A program made the position numbers and the translations under genes. 58,817 bases of DNA. It comes from Nitrospirota bacterium (GTDB taxonomy: Bacteria; Nitrospirota; Thermodesulfovibrionia; SZUA-242). The notes below the pieces were generated by a model that searched no databases, had not been told where the DNA came from, and was given only the letters and a program-made list of their open reading frames with translations. Positions within the stretch are counted from its first letter, which is position 1. Each line of letters starts with the position of its first letter. Where the stretch lies: contig JACRHH010000008.1 in NCBI GenBank assembly GCA_016212095.1, forward strand, positions 1 through 58,817, in the 5' to 3' direction. Below, piece after piece: positions 9,560 through 19,622 of this stretch.

Positions 9560-11953
9560 TCAGCCGAACCAAAGCATAATCCCCAAATTCCTCCACTCAT
9601 CCCGCAATCGCGCGGCGCGGTGCATCCGGAAATCGTCGCAGGTTCGCACGCGGAATATGCCGTCACTCTCGTCGATCACAATCGCGCCATCAATGTCTGT
9701 TCGATAAATTGCCGCGCCTGAGGCCTGAATCCGCGCAATCGTTTCATCGTGCGGATGATGAAAAGGGTTGTGCCGCCCGGCGCTTATCAGCGCAATCCGG
9801 GGTCTCACAACGTCCAGAAACTCCGGAAAAGATGAACGTTTCGAGCCGTGGTGCGCTATCTTCAGCACGTCGGCTCTGAGAGTCGCGCCATATTGTTCAA
9901 CAAGCAACCTTTCAGTTTCGGCGTCTATGTCGGATGCAAAGAGGATGGAATGCCTGCCGGTCGTGAGCTTGAGCACGAGCGACGAGACGTTTTTCCGGTC
10001 GTCAGCCTTGCGTCTTCCGAGCGCTGCCAGAAACTCGTGCGACGGATGAAGAACCTCAATGCTGTAACCGTCTCCGTCATGTCTGAATCCGGCGCCAACC
10101 ACGCGAATCGGAACATCGCCGAGTTCGCGATACAGCCTGTCCGGCTCGCTGTTGCGCCAAATCTCGTCAACCGGAACAGACCGGGCGATTGCCGCGATGC
10201 CTCCGGCATGATCCGGGTGCGCGTGGGTGAGAATAACGAAGTCGAGCTTGCCGATACTGTGCGCCGCCAGATATGGAACATCGATATTCTCGCCGATATC
10301 AAAGAAAGGAAGCCCGCCGGTGTCGATCATGATATGCCTGCCGCCAGGAAGCCTTATCACACTCGCCTCGCCCTGCCCCACATCCAGCATCGAAAGCTCG
10401 AAATTCCGCTCCGGAATGGCTGAAACCGCATAAAGCGCGGCAAGACATGCGATAGCGGCAAGCCTCGGTCTCAGGCACATTGCGGCGAATATCGCGGCGT
10501 AAAATAGAATCAGCCACCATGGCTGCGGCGTAAACGAAAACGACGCAAGCTGAAACGATCCGAAGAATCGCACCGACACAAGAAACCCGGAAGAGGCAAG
10601 AGCCAGAAGATGACCAAGCGGGCTTGCGCTCGCTACGATCTCGAAGAGGCAGTGCAGAAGCCCAAGCGGAACGATTATAAATCCGGCAAGCGGCACGATC
10701 ACGATGTTAGCAAGCGGCGCGATAACCGACGCCTGATGAAAATACATCGCGGCAAGCGGCGAGGTTCCGATGGCTGCGGCGATGGACACGATGAATATCT
10801 CGCGCATGTAATTGATAATCTTGAATTTTCCGCCATCTCCATCAGTGGCGGACCACATGCTGGAAAGACCGAGCCGCCGCGGCAGCATTATCAGCGAGAC
10901 GACCGCCAGAAACGTAAGCTGGAAGCTGATGCTGAACACCGCCCACGGATGCCATAAAAGCACCATCAGCGCCGCAAGCGAAAGCGCGGCAAGCGGCGCG
11001 CGCGTTCTTCCAAACAGCGATGCGGCGATGAAGGCGAGAATCATCACAAGCGAGCGAACGGCAGGAATCGACGCGCCGGAGATGAGCGTGTAGAAGACCA
11101 GCGCGGGAATCGCCAGCGCAAGCGCAGCCTGTGTGGCCGTAAATCGCTGGCTCATCCGCAGATACCATTTCGGCGGAAGTTTTTTTATTGCTGCGCGAAA
11201 TATGACAAACAGTGATCCGGCAAGAAACGCCAGATGCGAGCCTGAGACCGAAAGAATATGCGTTGTGCCTGAGCGGTTGAAGGCGGCTCGAAGTTCCGGC
11301 GTGGCGTCGCCATAGCCAAGGATTATCGCTTTTAAAAACAGCGCGTTGTCCGATGCGAAATCGCGCTCGATCCGTTCTGCCAGTTCGCCGCGCATACGAA
11401 AGAAGTATCCTACGGCTTTTCCGGCAAATGACGCGCTGCTGCCGGTCACCTCCACATCTTCTGCCCAGACCCGATAGAAAACGCCCTCGCGCTTCATCTC
11501 AGCGCCAAAATCCCGCAATCCAGGATTGCGGAATCCGCCGGTTTCGCGCAGCTTGCCGTCAAGTGTCACATCGTCGCCGTATTGCGCCGGACAATTACGG
11601 TCTGACGATACGCGAACGCACCCGAATGCGGGGGTGTCGATCAAAAATGATTCGCGGTCGGCCCGGATTTCCGGCGCTGAAACCACACTGCCGGTGATTG
11701 TGACCGCATCCGCGGGTGGGGCGACTGTTGGCGGCAACGGCGCGCGAACAAGGGCAAACAGAAAACCGGCGGCAAAAACCGCGGCAAAAGCAGCAACCGT
11801 CCCTGCAGGTTTATTGGAAACTTGGCGACGGACGGCAAAGACAAGGGCGGCAACGGCGGCGGAGATGAGAAGTATCGGAAAATACGGCGAAAGATAGAAA
11901 GCGATTATGCCGCAGGCAAATAACGTTGCAGCCTTGGGAAGTGGCCCGGACAT
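9560..11953 (-). CDS. comEC: ComEC/Rec2-family DNA uptake channel protein
   Basis: ComEC carries single-stranded DNA across the inner membrane in natural transformation. From the chosen start (MSGPLPKAATLF, preceded by GGAG at a good distance) the protein is about 797 residues. It has N-terminal membrane segments and a DUF4131-like soluble part. The competence domain has many hydrophobic helices with SGSHLAFLAG and SGASIPAVRS. The C-terminal metallo-beta-lactamase domain has the motif LTHAHPDHAGG and AHHGSKRSS. The frame extends upstream as far as 12019 (TTG) but through a GC-rich repeat. No other competence genes lie in the window. Confidence 0.93.
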   Translation of the reverse strand: MSGPLPKAATLFACGIIAFYLSPYFPILLISAAVAALVFAVRRQVSNKPAGTVAAFAAVFAAGFLFALVRAPLPPTVAPPADAVTITGSVVSAPEIRADRESFLIDTPAFGCVRVSSDRNCPAQYGDDVTLDGKLRETGGFRNPGLRDFGAEMKREGVFYRVWAEDVEVTGSSASFAGKAVGYFFRMRGELAERIERDFASDNALFLKAIILGYGDATPELRAAFNRSGTTHILSVSGSHLAFLAGSLFVIFRAAIKKLPPKWYLRMSQRFTATQAALALAIPALVFYTLISGASIPAVRSLVMILAFIAASLFGRTRAPLAALSLAALMVLLWHPWAVFSISFQLTFLAVVSLIMLPRRLGLSSMWSATDGDGGKFKIINYMREIFIVSIAAAIGTSPLAAMYFHQASVIAPLANIVIVPLAGFIIVPLGLLHCLFEIVASASPLGHLLALASSGFLVSVRFFGSFQLASFSFTPQPWWLILFYAAIFAAMCLRPRLAAIACLAALYAVSAIPERNFELSMLDVGQGEASVIRLPGGRHIMIDTGGLPFFDIGENIDVPYLAAHSIGKLDFVILTHAHPDHAGGIAAIARSVPVDEIWRNSEPDRLYRELGDVPIRVVGAGFRHDGDGYSIEVLHPSHEFLAALGRRKADDRKNVSSLVLKLTTGRHSILFASDIDAETERLLVEQYGATLRADVLKIAHHGSKRSSFPEFLDVVRPRIALISAGRHNPFHHPHDETIARIQASGAAIYRTDIDGAIVIDESDGIFRVRTCDDFRMHRAARLRDEWRNLGIMLWFG

Positions 11954-11995
11954 CCTGTCTCCGCTATCGCCATTCATGTGTTTTACGGGCAATAA

Positions 11996-12047
11996 ACTCC
12001 CCCGTGCCCCCCCCCTCAATGAGGGGGGTGGCTAAGCCGGGGGGAGT
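11996..12047. repeat. Nested GC-rich palindromic repeat (REP-like)
   Basis: An inner 9-bp inverted repeat (CCCCCCTCA / TGAGGGGGG, 12010-12028) is nested in an outer 8-bp one (ACTCCCCC 11996-12003 / GGGGGAGT 12040-12047). It lies in the gap between glmM and comEC. There is no T-run, so it is more like an interspersed palindromic element than a terminator. Confidence 0.55.
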
Positions 12048-12057
12048 GCAACATTTA

Positions 12058-13404
12058 TCAACCCATCGCCTTGCGTATCACGTCGGCAATATCGTTGGCA
12101 AGCGTCTTTATCTGAGCCTCGTTCTCGCCCTCCATCATCACCCGAACCTTCGGCTCGGTTCCGGACGGGCGGACAAGTATGCGGCCTTCCTTGAGCTTTC
12201 CCTGTGCATTGTCAATCGCGGCCTGAATCTCCGGGAAGTCCTCAAGCGGACGCTTGTGGGCAATTTTCACATTGACCATCACCTGCGGGAAAAGCTCGAT
12301 TGGCGAAACAAGCTCCCACAGCGGCATTCCGGTCATCTTCATGATGGCAAGAATTTTTAGCGCGGTAAGCGGGCCGTCGCCCGTGGTGTTGTCGTCGAGA
12401 AAAATAATATGTCCCGACTGTTCCCCGCCAAGGTTGTAGCCGCCCTTTATCATCTCCTCGGCCACATACCGGTCGCCCACCTGAGTGCGAATCAACCTTA
12501 TTCCGTTTCTTGAGAGAAAGCGCTCAAGTCCGATGTTGCTCATGACCGTGGACACCAGAGTGCTGCCCTTCAGCCGCCCGTCGGTCTTCATCCACCGGGC
12601 GCAGAGGCCCATTATCTGGTCGCCGTCAACCACGCGTCCGTAGCCGTCGCAGAAAAGCGTGCGGTCGGCGTCGCCGTCGTGCGCAATGCCGATATGCGCG
12701 CCATGATCGACGACAGCCTCAGACAGCTTGTCCATGTGAAGGCTGCCGCATCCGAGGTTGATGTTCGTGCCGTCGGGCTTGTCGTTGATGGTTATCACCT
12801 TGGCGCCAAGCTCGCGTAGCGTGGTTGGCGTAACGCGGTAGGCCGAGCCGTTGGCGCAGTCCACAACCACCTTCAGGCCCTCGAAGTCCATGCCCTTGGG
12901 GATGGTGGACTTGATCATCTCGATGTACCTGCCCGACGCCTCCTCGATTCGCTTGACCGAGCCGATCTGGTCGCCGGTTGGCCGAACCGTGTCGTGCAGG
13001 TCTTTAATAAGAACGTCCTCGATCTTGGCCTCGACATCGTCGGGCAGCTTGTAGCCGTCGTGCGAGAAGAATTTTATGCCGTTGTCGTCGAACGGATTGT
13101 GCGAGGCCGAGATCACGATTCCCGCGTCGCACCTCATGCTGCGGGTAAGAAACGCGATTCCGGGCGTCGGAACAGGGCCAACCAGCACAACGTTCATGCC
13201 CATCGAGCATATGCCCGACGTGAGCGCGCTTTCGAGCATGTAGCCGGAAAGCCGCGTGTCTTTCCCTATAAGTATGAGGTTTCGCCTGCCCTCCTTCCTG
13301 AGCACATACGCCGCCGAGCGGCCAAGGCGAAGCGCCACCTCAGCAGTTATGGGGTAATGGTTGACCTTGCCCCGGATTCCGTCGGTTCCAAACAGTTTTC
13401 TCAT
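12058..13404 (-). CDS. glmM: Phosphoglucosamine mutase GlmM
   Basis: GlmM interconverts glucosamine-6-phosphate and glucosamine-1-phosphate for UDP-GlcNAc and peptidoglycan synthesis. The 448-residue protein begins MRKLFGTDGIRGKVN, carries the active-site phosphoserine in VISASHNPFDDNG near residue 101, the metal-binding HDGDADRTLF near 240, and the sugar/phosphate loop RPSGTEPKVRVM near the end. It follows cdaA-cdaR on the same strand, as in many bacteria where c-di-AMP synthesis and cell wall supply are linked. Confidence 0.97.
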   Translation of the reverse strand: MRKLFGTDGIRGKVNHYPITAEVALRLGRSAAYVLRKEGRRNLILIGKDTRLSGYMLESALTSGICSMGMNVVLVGPVPTPGIAFLTRSMRCDAGIVISASHNPFDDNGIKFFSHDGYKLPDDVEAKIEDVLIKDLHDTVRPTGDQIGSVKRIEEASGRYIEMIKSTIPKGMDFEGLKVVVDCANGSAYRVTPTTLRELGAKVITINDKPDGTNINLGCGSLHMDKLSEAVVDHGAHIGIAHDGDADRTLFCDGYGRVVDGDQIMGLCARWMKTDGRLKGSTLVSTVMSNIGLERFLSRNGIRLIRTQVGDRYVAEEMIKGGYNLGGEQSGHIIFLDDNTTGDGPLTALKILAIMKMTGMPLWELVSPIELFPQVMVNVKIAHKRPLEDFPEIQAAIDNAQGKLKEGRILVRPSGTEPKVRVMMEGENEAQIKTLANDIADVIRKAMG

Positions 13405-13435
13405 GCCATGATCCTCCCGGTATATTTGTGTGAAC

Positions 13436-14146
13436 TCAGTATCTCTTTACGGCCTGACCCGCGCGAGGCTTGACGCGCACGGTCACCGATGCCTTGTCCG
13501 CCGTCAGTCGATAGCCTCCGCCGGCGGTGTCCAGCTTCACCGTGAATGTTGTGTCGCGCGAAATTCCGTCGATGTTTATCGGCTCGGTATGAATCTCGTG
13601 CTCACCCACGATAAAGCGCTTGACTCCCGACACAATAACGCTTTCGGGCGTCAAATCCACCCCGGCAACAGCCCAGCCCTTGCGTGGCTCGCCGACAATA
13701 TTCGGACGAACGGCAAGCTTGCGCGAGATGATCTCCTCCAGATGCACGCGAATGACATTGGGAGTTATCTTCAAGGTCTGGACATCGGGCGGAAGGATCA
13801 GGTTTCCAGTCGCCACCTGGTGAAAAGACTCGCCGGGCTTTGCGCGCGAAAGATCAACCGCAACGGAAACCGCATCGGGGGCAAGCGATTTTATAACGCG
13901 CTTCTGGCCGGAAAGCGTGATCGATACGGAGTTGGCGCTTTCCCAGAGCAAGTCGTAGTTTTCCGGTATTTTTTCGAACTTTACCGGTGCCGAAACAACA
14001 ACCTCAGCCGAGCCGGTGAAGTTGACCATGTACCAGAGCAGAACCGCGAACAGAACCGACAGCGCCTTGAATCCGATGTTTTCCGTAAGCCACGCCGTCT
14101 TCGGCGCGTTCCTGCGTTCCCTCGATGTTGCATCGCGCATGCTCAT
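13436..14146 (-). CDS. cdaR: YbbR-domain protein CdaR
   Basis: CdaR is the membrane-anchored regulator of the diadenylate cyclase CdaA. The start at 14146 overlaps the cdaA stop (ATGA), giving 236 residues. After a charged N-terminus there is one membrane helix (ALSVLFAVLLWYMVNF), then an extracytoplasmic part with YbbR-type repeats (APVKFEKIPENY, VDLTPESVIVSG). Translational coupling to cdaA supports the pairing. The open frame extends upstream inside cdaA, but that part looks non-coding. Confidence 0.9.
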   Translation of the reverse strand: MSMRDATSRERRNAPKTAWLTENIGFKALSVLFAVLLWYMVNFTGSAEVVVSAPVKFEKIPENYDLLWESANSVSITLSGQKRVIKSLAPDAVSVAVDLSRAKPGESFHQVATGNLILPPDVQTLKITPNVIRVHLEEIISRKLAVRPNIVGEPRKGWAVAGVDLTPESVIVSGVKRFIVGEHEIHTEPINIDGISRDTTFTVKLDTAGGGYRLTADKASVTVRVKPRAGQAVKRY

Positions 14147-14901
14147 TTTTTCGCCACGAATATTGTGTTTAGAAGCTCGCGCAGATCGTCCATGGCCAAA
14201 CCTTTCTGCAGGCCGCCATCCATAGCAACCGATATTTCGCCGCTCTCCTCCGATACCACAATGCATATCGCGTCGGTTTCTTCAGTGAGACCGACAGCCG
14301 CCCTGTGGCGGGTTCCCAGCGATTTGCTCAAGTTTGCGCTAATCGGAAGCGGCAGAAAACATCCGGCGGCGATTATCCTGTTCCCGCGCACTATCACGGC
14401 GCCGTCATGAATGGGTGAAGTGGTGTGGAAAATGCTGAGCAGAAGCTCCGGGCTCACCTTCGCGTCCATGGGGGTTCCGACCTCGATCAGATCGCTCAGG
14501 TTGACCTCGCGCTCGATCACCATCAGCGCGCCTATCTGCCTGTGCGAGAGCGCGACGGATGCCTTCACCAGTTCCTCAAGCGATTTGAATCCCTCCAGCC
14601 TTGTTACCGGCGAGAAGAATTTCGTGCCGCCAACTTGAGCCAGAGCGCGCCGTATTTCAGGCTGGAAAAGGATTATCACAGCCAGAACGATCTGCGTCCA
14701 GAAGCTCTGTATAAGCCAGTCGAGCGTGTAGAGGCTCAGCTTGCGGGAAAGCAGAAGCGCCGCAAGAAGAAGCCCAAGGCCAAGCAGCATCCGCGCCGCC
14801 CGCGTTCCCTTTATAAGAAGAAGCAGTCGGTAGAACACTATCGACACGAGAAGGATGTCGAGTATGTCTGTTATCCGGAACAGCCGGATGAACTCAGGCA
14901 A
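14143..14901 (-). CDS. cdaA: Diadenylate cyclase CdaA
   Basis: CdaA makes the second messenger c-di-AMP from two ATP. The 252-residue protein has three N-terminal hydrophobic helices and a DisA_N cyclase domain with both signature motifs: DGA in SPIHDGAVIV near residue 169 and RHR in GTRHRAAVGL near 201. It overlaps folP by 8 bp upstream and cdaR by 4 bp downstream, in an ftsH-folP-cdaA-cdaR-glmM block. Confidence 0.96.
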   Translation of the reverse strand: MPEFIRLFRITDILDILLVSIVFYRLLLLIKGTRAARMLLGLGLLLAALLLSRKLSLYTLDWLIQSFWTQIVLAVIILFQPEIRRALAQVGGTKFFSPVTRLEGFKSLEELVKASVALSHRQIGALMVIEREVNLSDLIEVGTPMDAKVSPELLLSIFHTTSPIHDGAVIVRGNRIIAAGCFLPLPISANLSKSLGTRHRAAVGLTEETDAICIVVSEESGEISVAMDGGLQKGLAMDDLRELLNTIFVAKK

Positions 14902-15745
14902 GAACTTCTCCTCTCTTTATCGAATCAGCCACCCGCGCCGCCCGCGCCGCTGCCCTCACATCATGCACGCGAACCATGTCGGCCCCGTTTGCCATCCCCA
15001 TGACAACAGCGGCCAATGTTCCCTCAAGCCGCTCCTGAACAGGCAGATCGAGAATCTTTCCTATGAACGCCTTCCGCGACGGGCCAAGCACAACCGGCCT
15101 GCCGAAACTGCGGAATTTTCCCAGTTCGCGGATTATTTCGAGGTTATGCTCCACCGTTTTCCCGAAACCGATACCCGGATCGATCATGATCAGATCCTCG
15201 CGAACCCCGGCGGCTACAGCCGCTTCAATGCGCTCCTGAAAAAAACGCTCGATCTCGCCCAAAAGATCGTCGTAATGCAGATCCTGCTGCATCGTCTTCG
15301 GGTTGCCGCGCATATGCATGATAATCACCGCAACACCGTATTGGGCTGCAACGCGCGGCATGTCCGCATCGAATGTCATGCCGCTTATGTCGTTTATTAT
15401 CGATGCTCCGGCACTGATCGCGGCGTCGGCAACCGATGCCTTTGTCGTGTCTATCGATACCGGAAGCCCCGGCCCGCCGCTTCCGGCAATGGCCCGGATC
15501 ACCGGAATGACACGCCGCATCTCCTCATCGGCGGCCACCGGATCGGAGCCTGGCCTTGAGGATTCGCCGCCCACATCGATAACATGCGCGCCGTCTTGCG
15601 CCATCTTCCACGCGCGGGCGATGGCGGCCTCCGGATCGAGATAATCGCCGCCGTCGGAGAATGAATCGGGGGTGACGTTGAGCACCCCCATGATCCGGGT
15701 TCCGGCGTCGAAGTCCAGTTCGTGATCGCGGAAGCGGAGTTTCAA
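14894..15745 (-). CDS. folP: Dihydropteroate synthase FolP
   Basis: FolP joins p-aminobenzoate to the pterin pyrophosphate in folate synthesis. In 283 residues it shows the TIM-barrel motifs MGVLNVTPDSFSDGGDY, VDVGGESSRPG, NDISG, DPGIGFGKT and LGPSRKAFIG. The product could supply the folate used by TrmFO and general one-carbon metabolism. It lies 7 bp downstream of ftsH and overlaps cdaA, so it is part of the same transcription unit. Confidence 0.97.
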   Translation of the reverse strand: MKLRFRDHELDFDAGTRIMGVLNVTPDSFSDGGDYLDPEAAIARAWKMAQDGAHVIDVGGESSRPGSDPVAADEEMRRVIPVIRAIAGSGGPGLPVSIDTTKASVADAAISAGASIINDISGMTFDADMPRVAAQYGVAVIIMHMRGNPKTMQQDLHYDDLLGEIERFFQERIEAAVAAGVREDLIMIDPGIGFGKTVEHNLEIIRELGKFRSFGRPVVLGPSRKAFIGKILDLPVQERLEGTLAAVVMGMANGADMVRVHDVRAAARAARVADSIKRGEVLA

Positions 15746-15752
15746 AAGCGGA

Positions 15753-17633
15753 TTACGTTGCCTGGGCCGTGTCGGCGGGCTCGGCAGATGGTTTCGCCTC
15801 CGCCACGGCTGCTGCGGCCTGAGCGGCAGTCGGCTTTACGGGTGCGGGCTCTCGTCCGAGCATCTTGTTGATGTCGTCGAGGTCGATTGTCTCTTTTTCA
15901 AGCAGAAGCCCTGCCAGATGCTCCAGATGCTCCTTGTGCGAGCTCAGAAGCGTCTTGCTCTTTTCATACGCCTCATTAACCATCCGCTTGATTTCACGGT
16001 CGATCTCGCGGGCGGTCTCCTCGCTGTAATCGGTATGCTGGCCGATTTCGCGTCCAAGGAAAATATGCTCCTCTTTCTTGCCGAACGTTACCGGCCCCAT
16101 CTCTTCGCTCATGCCCCACTCGCAGACCATCTTGCGGGCAAGCCCCGTGGCGCGCTCGATGTCGTTGCCCGCGCCCGTGGTCACATGGTGAAGGGCAAGT
16201 TCCTCGGCCACGCGCCCGCCCATCAGCACCATCAGCATCTTGCGAAGATACTCGCTGTTGTGCGTATAGCGGTCGTCCTCCGGAAGCTGCATGGTCACGC
16301 CAAGCGCCCTGCCGCGAGGGATGATGCTGACCTTGTGGATAGGATCGGTTCCGGGCGTAAGCGCCGCAACAAGCGCGTGCCCGGCTTCGTGATAGGCGGT
16401 GTTTTTCTTCTCGCTCTCGCTTATTATCATGCTTCTGCGCTCAGCGCCCATCATCACCTTGTCCTTGGCGAATTCAAAATCCGCGTGCTCCACTTTTTCC
16501 TTCGAGTTCCGGGCTGCCAGAAGCGCGGCCTCGTTGACCAGATTGGCGATGTCGGCGCCGGAGAATCCCGGCGTTCCGCGAGCTATCAGCTCCAGATCCA
16601 CCGATGGATCCATCTGTATCTTCAGGGTATGCACCTTCAATATCTCGTGCCTGCCCTTGACGTCCGGAAGCGGCACGACAACCTGCCGGTCGAAACGTCC
16701 GGGACGAAGCAGCGCCGGATCGAGAACATCGGGCCGGTTGGTTGCCGCCACGATTATCACGCCCTCGGTTCCCTCGAAGCCGTCCATTTCAACAAGAAGC
16801 TGGTTCAATGTCTGCTCGCGCTCGTCGTGTCCGCCGCCAAGCCCGGCGCCGCGATGACGCCCGACGGCGTCGATCTCGTCGATGAACATGATGCACGGGG
16901 CGTTCTTTTTTCCCTGCTCGAAAAGGTCGCGCACGCGGGACGCGCCAACGCCCACGAACATCTCAACGAAGTCGGAGCCGGAAATCGAGAAGAACGGCAC
17001 ACCGGCTTCTCCCGCAATAGCCTTGGCCAAAAGGGTTTTGCCGGTTCCGGGAGAGCCCACCAGCAACACGCCCTTTGGAATCTTCCCGCCCAGCTTCGAG
17101 AATTTCGTCGGGTCTTTCAGGAACTCTATGATCTCCTGAACGTCGGACTTCGCCTCCTCAACTCCGGCCACGTCGGCGAAGGTGATCTTCACCGCCTTCT
17201 CGGAGATCAGCTTGGCCTTGCTCTTGCCGAAAGCCATGGCCTTGTTGCCGCCTGTCTGCATCTGGCGCATGAAGAATATCCAGATTCCGGCAAGGAACAG
17301 TATCGGCCCCCATGTGAAGAAGAAATTGATGTACCACGGGCTCTGCTCCGGCGGCTTGGAATATATGCGGACATTCTTTTTCTTGAGCATGGCCGGCAAC
17401 TCCGCGTCCATCGTCCAGAGATATGTCTTGAACTTGGTTCCGTCGGTTGTGCGTCCGGAAAGATCGTTCTCCTTGATGGTGACCTCGGCCACCTCGCCGG
17501 ATTCAACCTTTGTGAGAAACTCGGTGTAGCCGATGTCTTTTTCGATCTTCTTGGGTGCGTTTACAACATTAAACATAAGAATCATCAGGACTCCGATGAG
17601 GAGCCAGACGACCAGATTCCTGTATGTGTTCAA
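15753..17633 (-). CDS. ftsH: ATP-dependent zinc metalloprotease FtsH
   Basis: FtsH is the membrane-bound AAA+ protease for quality control and regulatory proteolysis. The 626-residue protein has membrane helices at about residues 7-24 and 104-124 with a periplasmic segment between. Walker A GSPGTGKT is at 193-200, Walker B MFIDEIDA near 249, the FVGVG pore loop near 226, and the zinc site HEAGH at 415-419. The C-terminal tail is Ala/Pro-rich. It is the first gene of the ftsH-folP-cdaA-cdaR-glmM run. Confidence 0.97.
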   Translation of the reverse strand: MNTYRNLVVWLLIGVLMILMFNVVNAPKKIEKDIGYTEFLTKVESGEVAEVTIKENDLSGRTTDGTKFKTYLWTMDAELPAMLKKKNVRIYSKPPEQSPWYINFFFTWGPILFLAGIWIFFMRQMQTGGNKAMAFGKSKAKLISEKAVKITFADVAGVEEAKSDVQEIIEFLKDPTKFSKLGGKIPKGVLLVGSPGTGKTLLAKAIAGEAGVPFFSISGSDFVEMFVGVGASRVRDLFEQGKKNAPCIMFIDEIDAVGRHRGAGLGGGHDEREQTLNQLLVEMDGFEGTEGVIIVAATNRPDVLDPALLRPGRFDRQVVVPLPDVKGRHEILKVHTLKIQMDPSVDLELIARGTPGFSGADIANLVNEAALLAARNSKEKVEHADFEFAKDKVMMGAERRSMIISESEKKNTAYHEAGHALVAALTPGTDPIHKVSIIPRGRALGVTMQLPEDDRYTHNSEYLRKMLMVLMGGRVAEELALHHVTTGAGNDIERATGLARKMVCEWGMSEEMGPVTFGKKEEHIFLGREIGQHTDYSEETAREIDREIKRMVNEAYEKSKTLLSSHKEHLEHLAGLLLEKETIDLDDINKMLGREPAPVKPTAAQAAAAVAEAKPSAEPADTAQAT

Positions 17634-17734
17634 AAAAATACCTCCGAATACCGTTTTGGCGGGAAAAACCTGCTAAAAAAATACCATATCGCAAGAGGTT
17701 TGACAATCTTGGGCGCTTTGCGATAGCTTTATTG

Positions 17735-18775
17735 GTGCTTATCCGGATATTGATTATATTGATGATGTTTTCGGCTGCGTCTTGCGCTTCCAGCGGCGGA
17801 ATGAACGGTACGGGAACTGCGGACGCAAAGCCTGAAGCATCAATGTCGGCGCCGATGAGCGAAACGGACGACCTTCCACCATACTCCTCCGCCATGATAA
17901 CCGACATGACGCTTGAGGAGCAGAACCGGCGCTCGTTCGAACTGTTCCAGCAGCTCGACGCCAACCGCGAGAAATTCACCGCTCAAGAGATGATCGGGGA
18001 ACGGATCAGAATCAACAAGCAGATAATCAAGGAATACCCGCAGGCCGGACTCGCGCCGGAAGCGCATGTAAAGCTCATCAAGATATACCTGAATGAGTTG
18101 AATCCTTCCAGCCCGGCCAAGGCCGAATCTGTTTATCACCGTCTGGCGGCATCGTATGCGGACTCTAAATCAACGGTTATGGACGCCCAGAACGAACTGG
18201 TGAAGCACTATGCCCGCAACCTGATGTGGAGCAAGATTCTGAGTTTTACCGGCCCGGTTGTGAGGGCAAACGTAAACGCTCCGCCCCCACTTACAATTTT
18301 CTATTACGGCGAGGCCAACTTCCAGCTTGGCCGCAAGGACGAGGCGGTGCTTGCCTTCAAGCTTGCCATGCGCACCATACCGTCCAACTCGTATCTGCAT
18401 ACCCAGGCTAAGGAACGGCTCGTGAAGATGGGGGCGCTTCCGCCCGAAGCCAAACCAGTAACTCCGCCTGCCTCGCAGCCTGCGGCAGCTCCGGCAGCGT
18501 CAATTCCGAAGGGAACCGTTCAGCCTGCGTCATCCGAGCCGCCGCTTACGGTCACGATTAAAGGAGCCGCGCCGCAGCAGCAGATCGACAAGCCGAAGGA
18601 CAACAACGGACGCCGCACAAATGCGCCGGCGCGTCCTGCCGGCCAGCAGCAACAGCAGCAGCCGAGACCCGCGCCCCCCGCACAGCAACCCAATACGGTC
18701 ATTCCGGCAACACCACCAGTGCCGCTTCCTTATTCCCAGGGCGACACCCTTTCGGAAACAACACCGCGCCGTTAA
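17735..18775 (+). CDS. Putative lipoprotein with TPR-like middle and Pro/Gln-rich tail
   Basis: The frame is open from an ATG at 17624, but that would overlap the divergent ftsH start and give an implausibly long signal n-region. A GTG at 17735 gives a compact signal ILIILMMFSAAS followed by Cys, an imperfect lipobox (AAS-C). The middle (LEEQNRRSFELFQQLDANRE to ARNLMWSKILSF and YYGEANFQLGRKDEAVLAFK) looks like two or three TPR-type helical hairpins. The last 120 residues are Pro/Ala/Gln low-complexity. It may work at the outer membrane; function unknown. The start codon is uncertain. Confidence 0.7.
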   Translation: MLIRILIILMMFSAASCASSGGMNGTGTADAKPEASMSAPMSETDDLPPYSSAMITDMTLEEQNRRSFELFQQLDANREKFTAQEMIGERIRINKQIIKEYPQAGLAPEAHVKLIKIYLNELNPSSPAKAESVYHRLAASYADSKSTVMDAQNELVKHYARNLMWSKILSFTGPVVRANVNAPPPLTIFYYGEANFQLGRKDEAVLAFKLAMRTIPSNSYLHTQAKERLVKMGALPPEAKPVTPPASQPAAAPAASIPKGTVQPASSEPPLTVTIKGAAPQQQIDKPKDNNGRRTNAPARPAGQQQQQQPRPAPPAQQPNTVIPATPPVPLPYSQGDTLSETTPRR

Positions 18776-18838
18776 CCGCCAGATAGTTTGTCAGGCGGTC
18801 AGGCGCTATAAATATCAGTCATATCGGAGGCAGCAACG

Positions 18839-19600
18839 ATGTCCGGACATTCAAAATGGGCTACGACCAAACACAAGAAGGCCGCAGCCGACGCCAAACG
18901 CGGCAAGATTTTTACAAAGCTCACCAAGGAACTGACCACGGCTGCCAGACTTGGCGGAGGCGATGCTTCCGGCAACCCGCGACTGCGGCTGGCGCTCGAC
19001 AAGGCGCGCGCGGTGAACATGCCTGCCGACAACATCAAGCGAGCCATCCAGAAGGGAACCGGCGAGCTTCCCGGCGTTTCCTACGAGGAAATATCGTACG
19101 AGGGCTACGGCCCCGGCGGCGTGGCGCTTCTGATTGACACGCTTACCGACAACAAGGTTCGCACCGTGGCCGAGATTCGCCATCTGCTCTCCAAAAACGG
19201 CGGAAACATGGGCGAATCGGGATGCGTGTCGTGGATGTTCGAGCAGAAGGGCTACATCCTTGTGGGCAAGGACAAGACCGATGAAGACACACTCATGACC
19301 GTTGCCCTCGACGCCGGAGCTGAAGACATGAAGAACTCAGAGGGCGAGGACAACTTCGAGGTGACAACAGATCCGTCAAACCTCGACGCCGTGAGGGCGG
19401 CGATAGAAAAGGCGGGCATCGCCATTGAGTCGGCGGAGATTACAAAACTCCCCCAAAACGAGGTGACGATAACCGAGGAAGCGGTTGCGGCGCAGATGCT
19501 CAGGCTGATGGAGGCGATCGAGGACAACGACGACGTGAACGAGGTCTACGCGAACTTCGACATCCCGGACGATCTGATGGCAAAGATTTCGGGAGACTGA
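18839..19600 (+). CDS. yebC: YebC/PmpR-family protein (TACO1-like)
   Basis: The 253-residue protein begins [20 protein letters not shown], the hallmark of the family, followed by [18 protein letters not shown] and [11 protein letters not shown]. Members are described as DNA-binding regulators or as translation factors that relieve ribosome stalling; the sequence does not decide. GGAGG lies eight bases upstream of the ATG. It precedes ruvC as in many Gram-negatives. Confidence 0.96.
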   Translation: MSGHSKWATTKHKKAAADAKRGKIFTKLTKELTTAARLGGGDASGNPRLRLALDKARAVNMPADNIKRAIQKGTGELPGVSYEEISYEGYGPGGVALLIDTLTDNKVRTVAEIRHLLSKNGGNMGESGCVSWMFEQKGYILVGKDKTDEDTLMTVALDAGAEDMKNSEGEDNFEVTTDPSNLDAVRAAIEKAGIAIESAEITKLPQNEVTITEEAVAAQMLRLMEAIEDNDDVNEVYANFDIPDDLMAKISGD

Positions 19601-19622
19601 TGCCGGTTCTAATCACAGGTAA

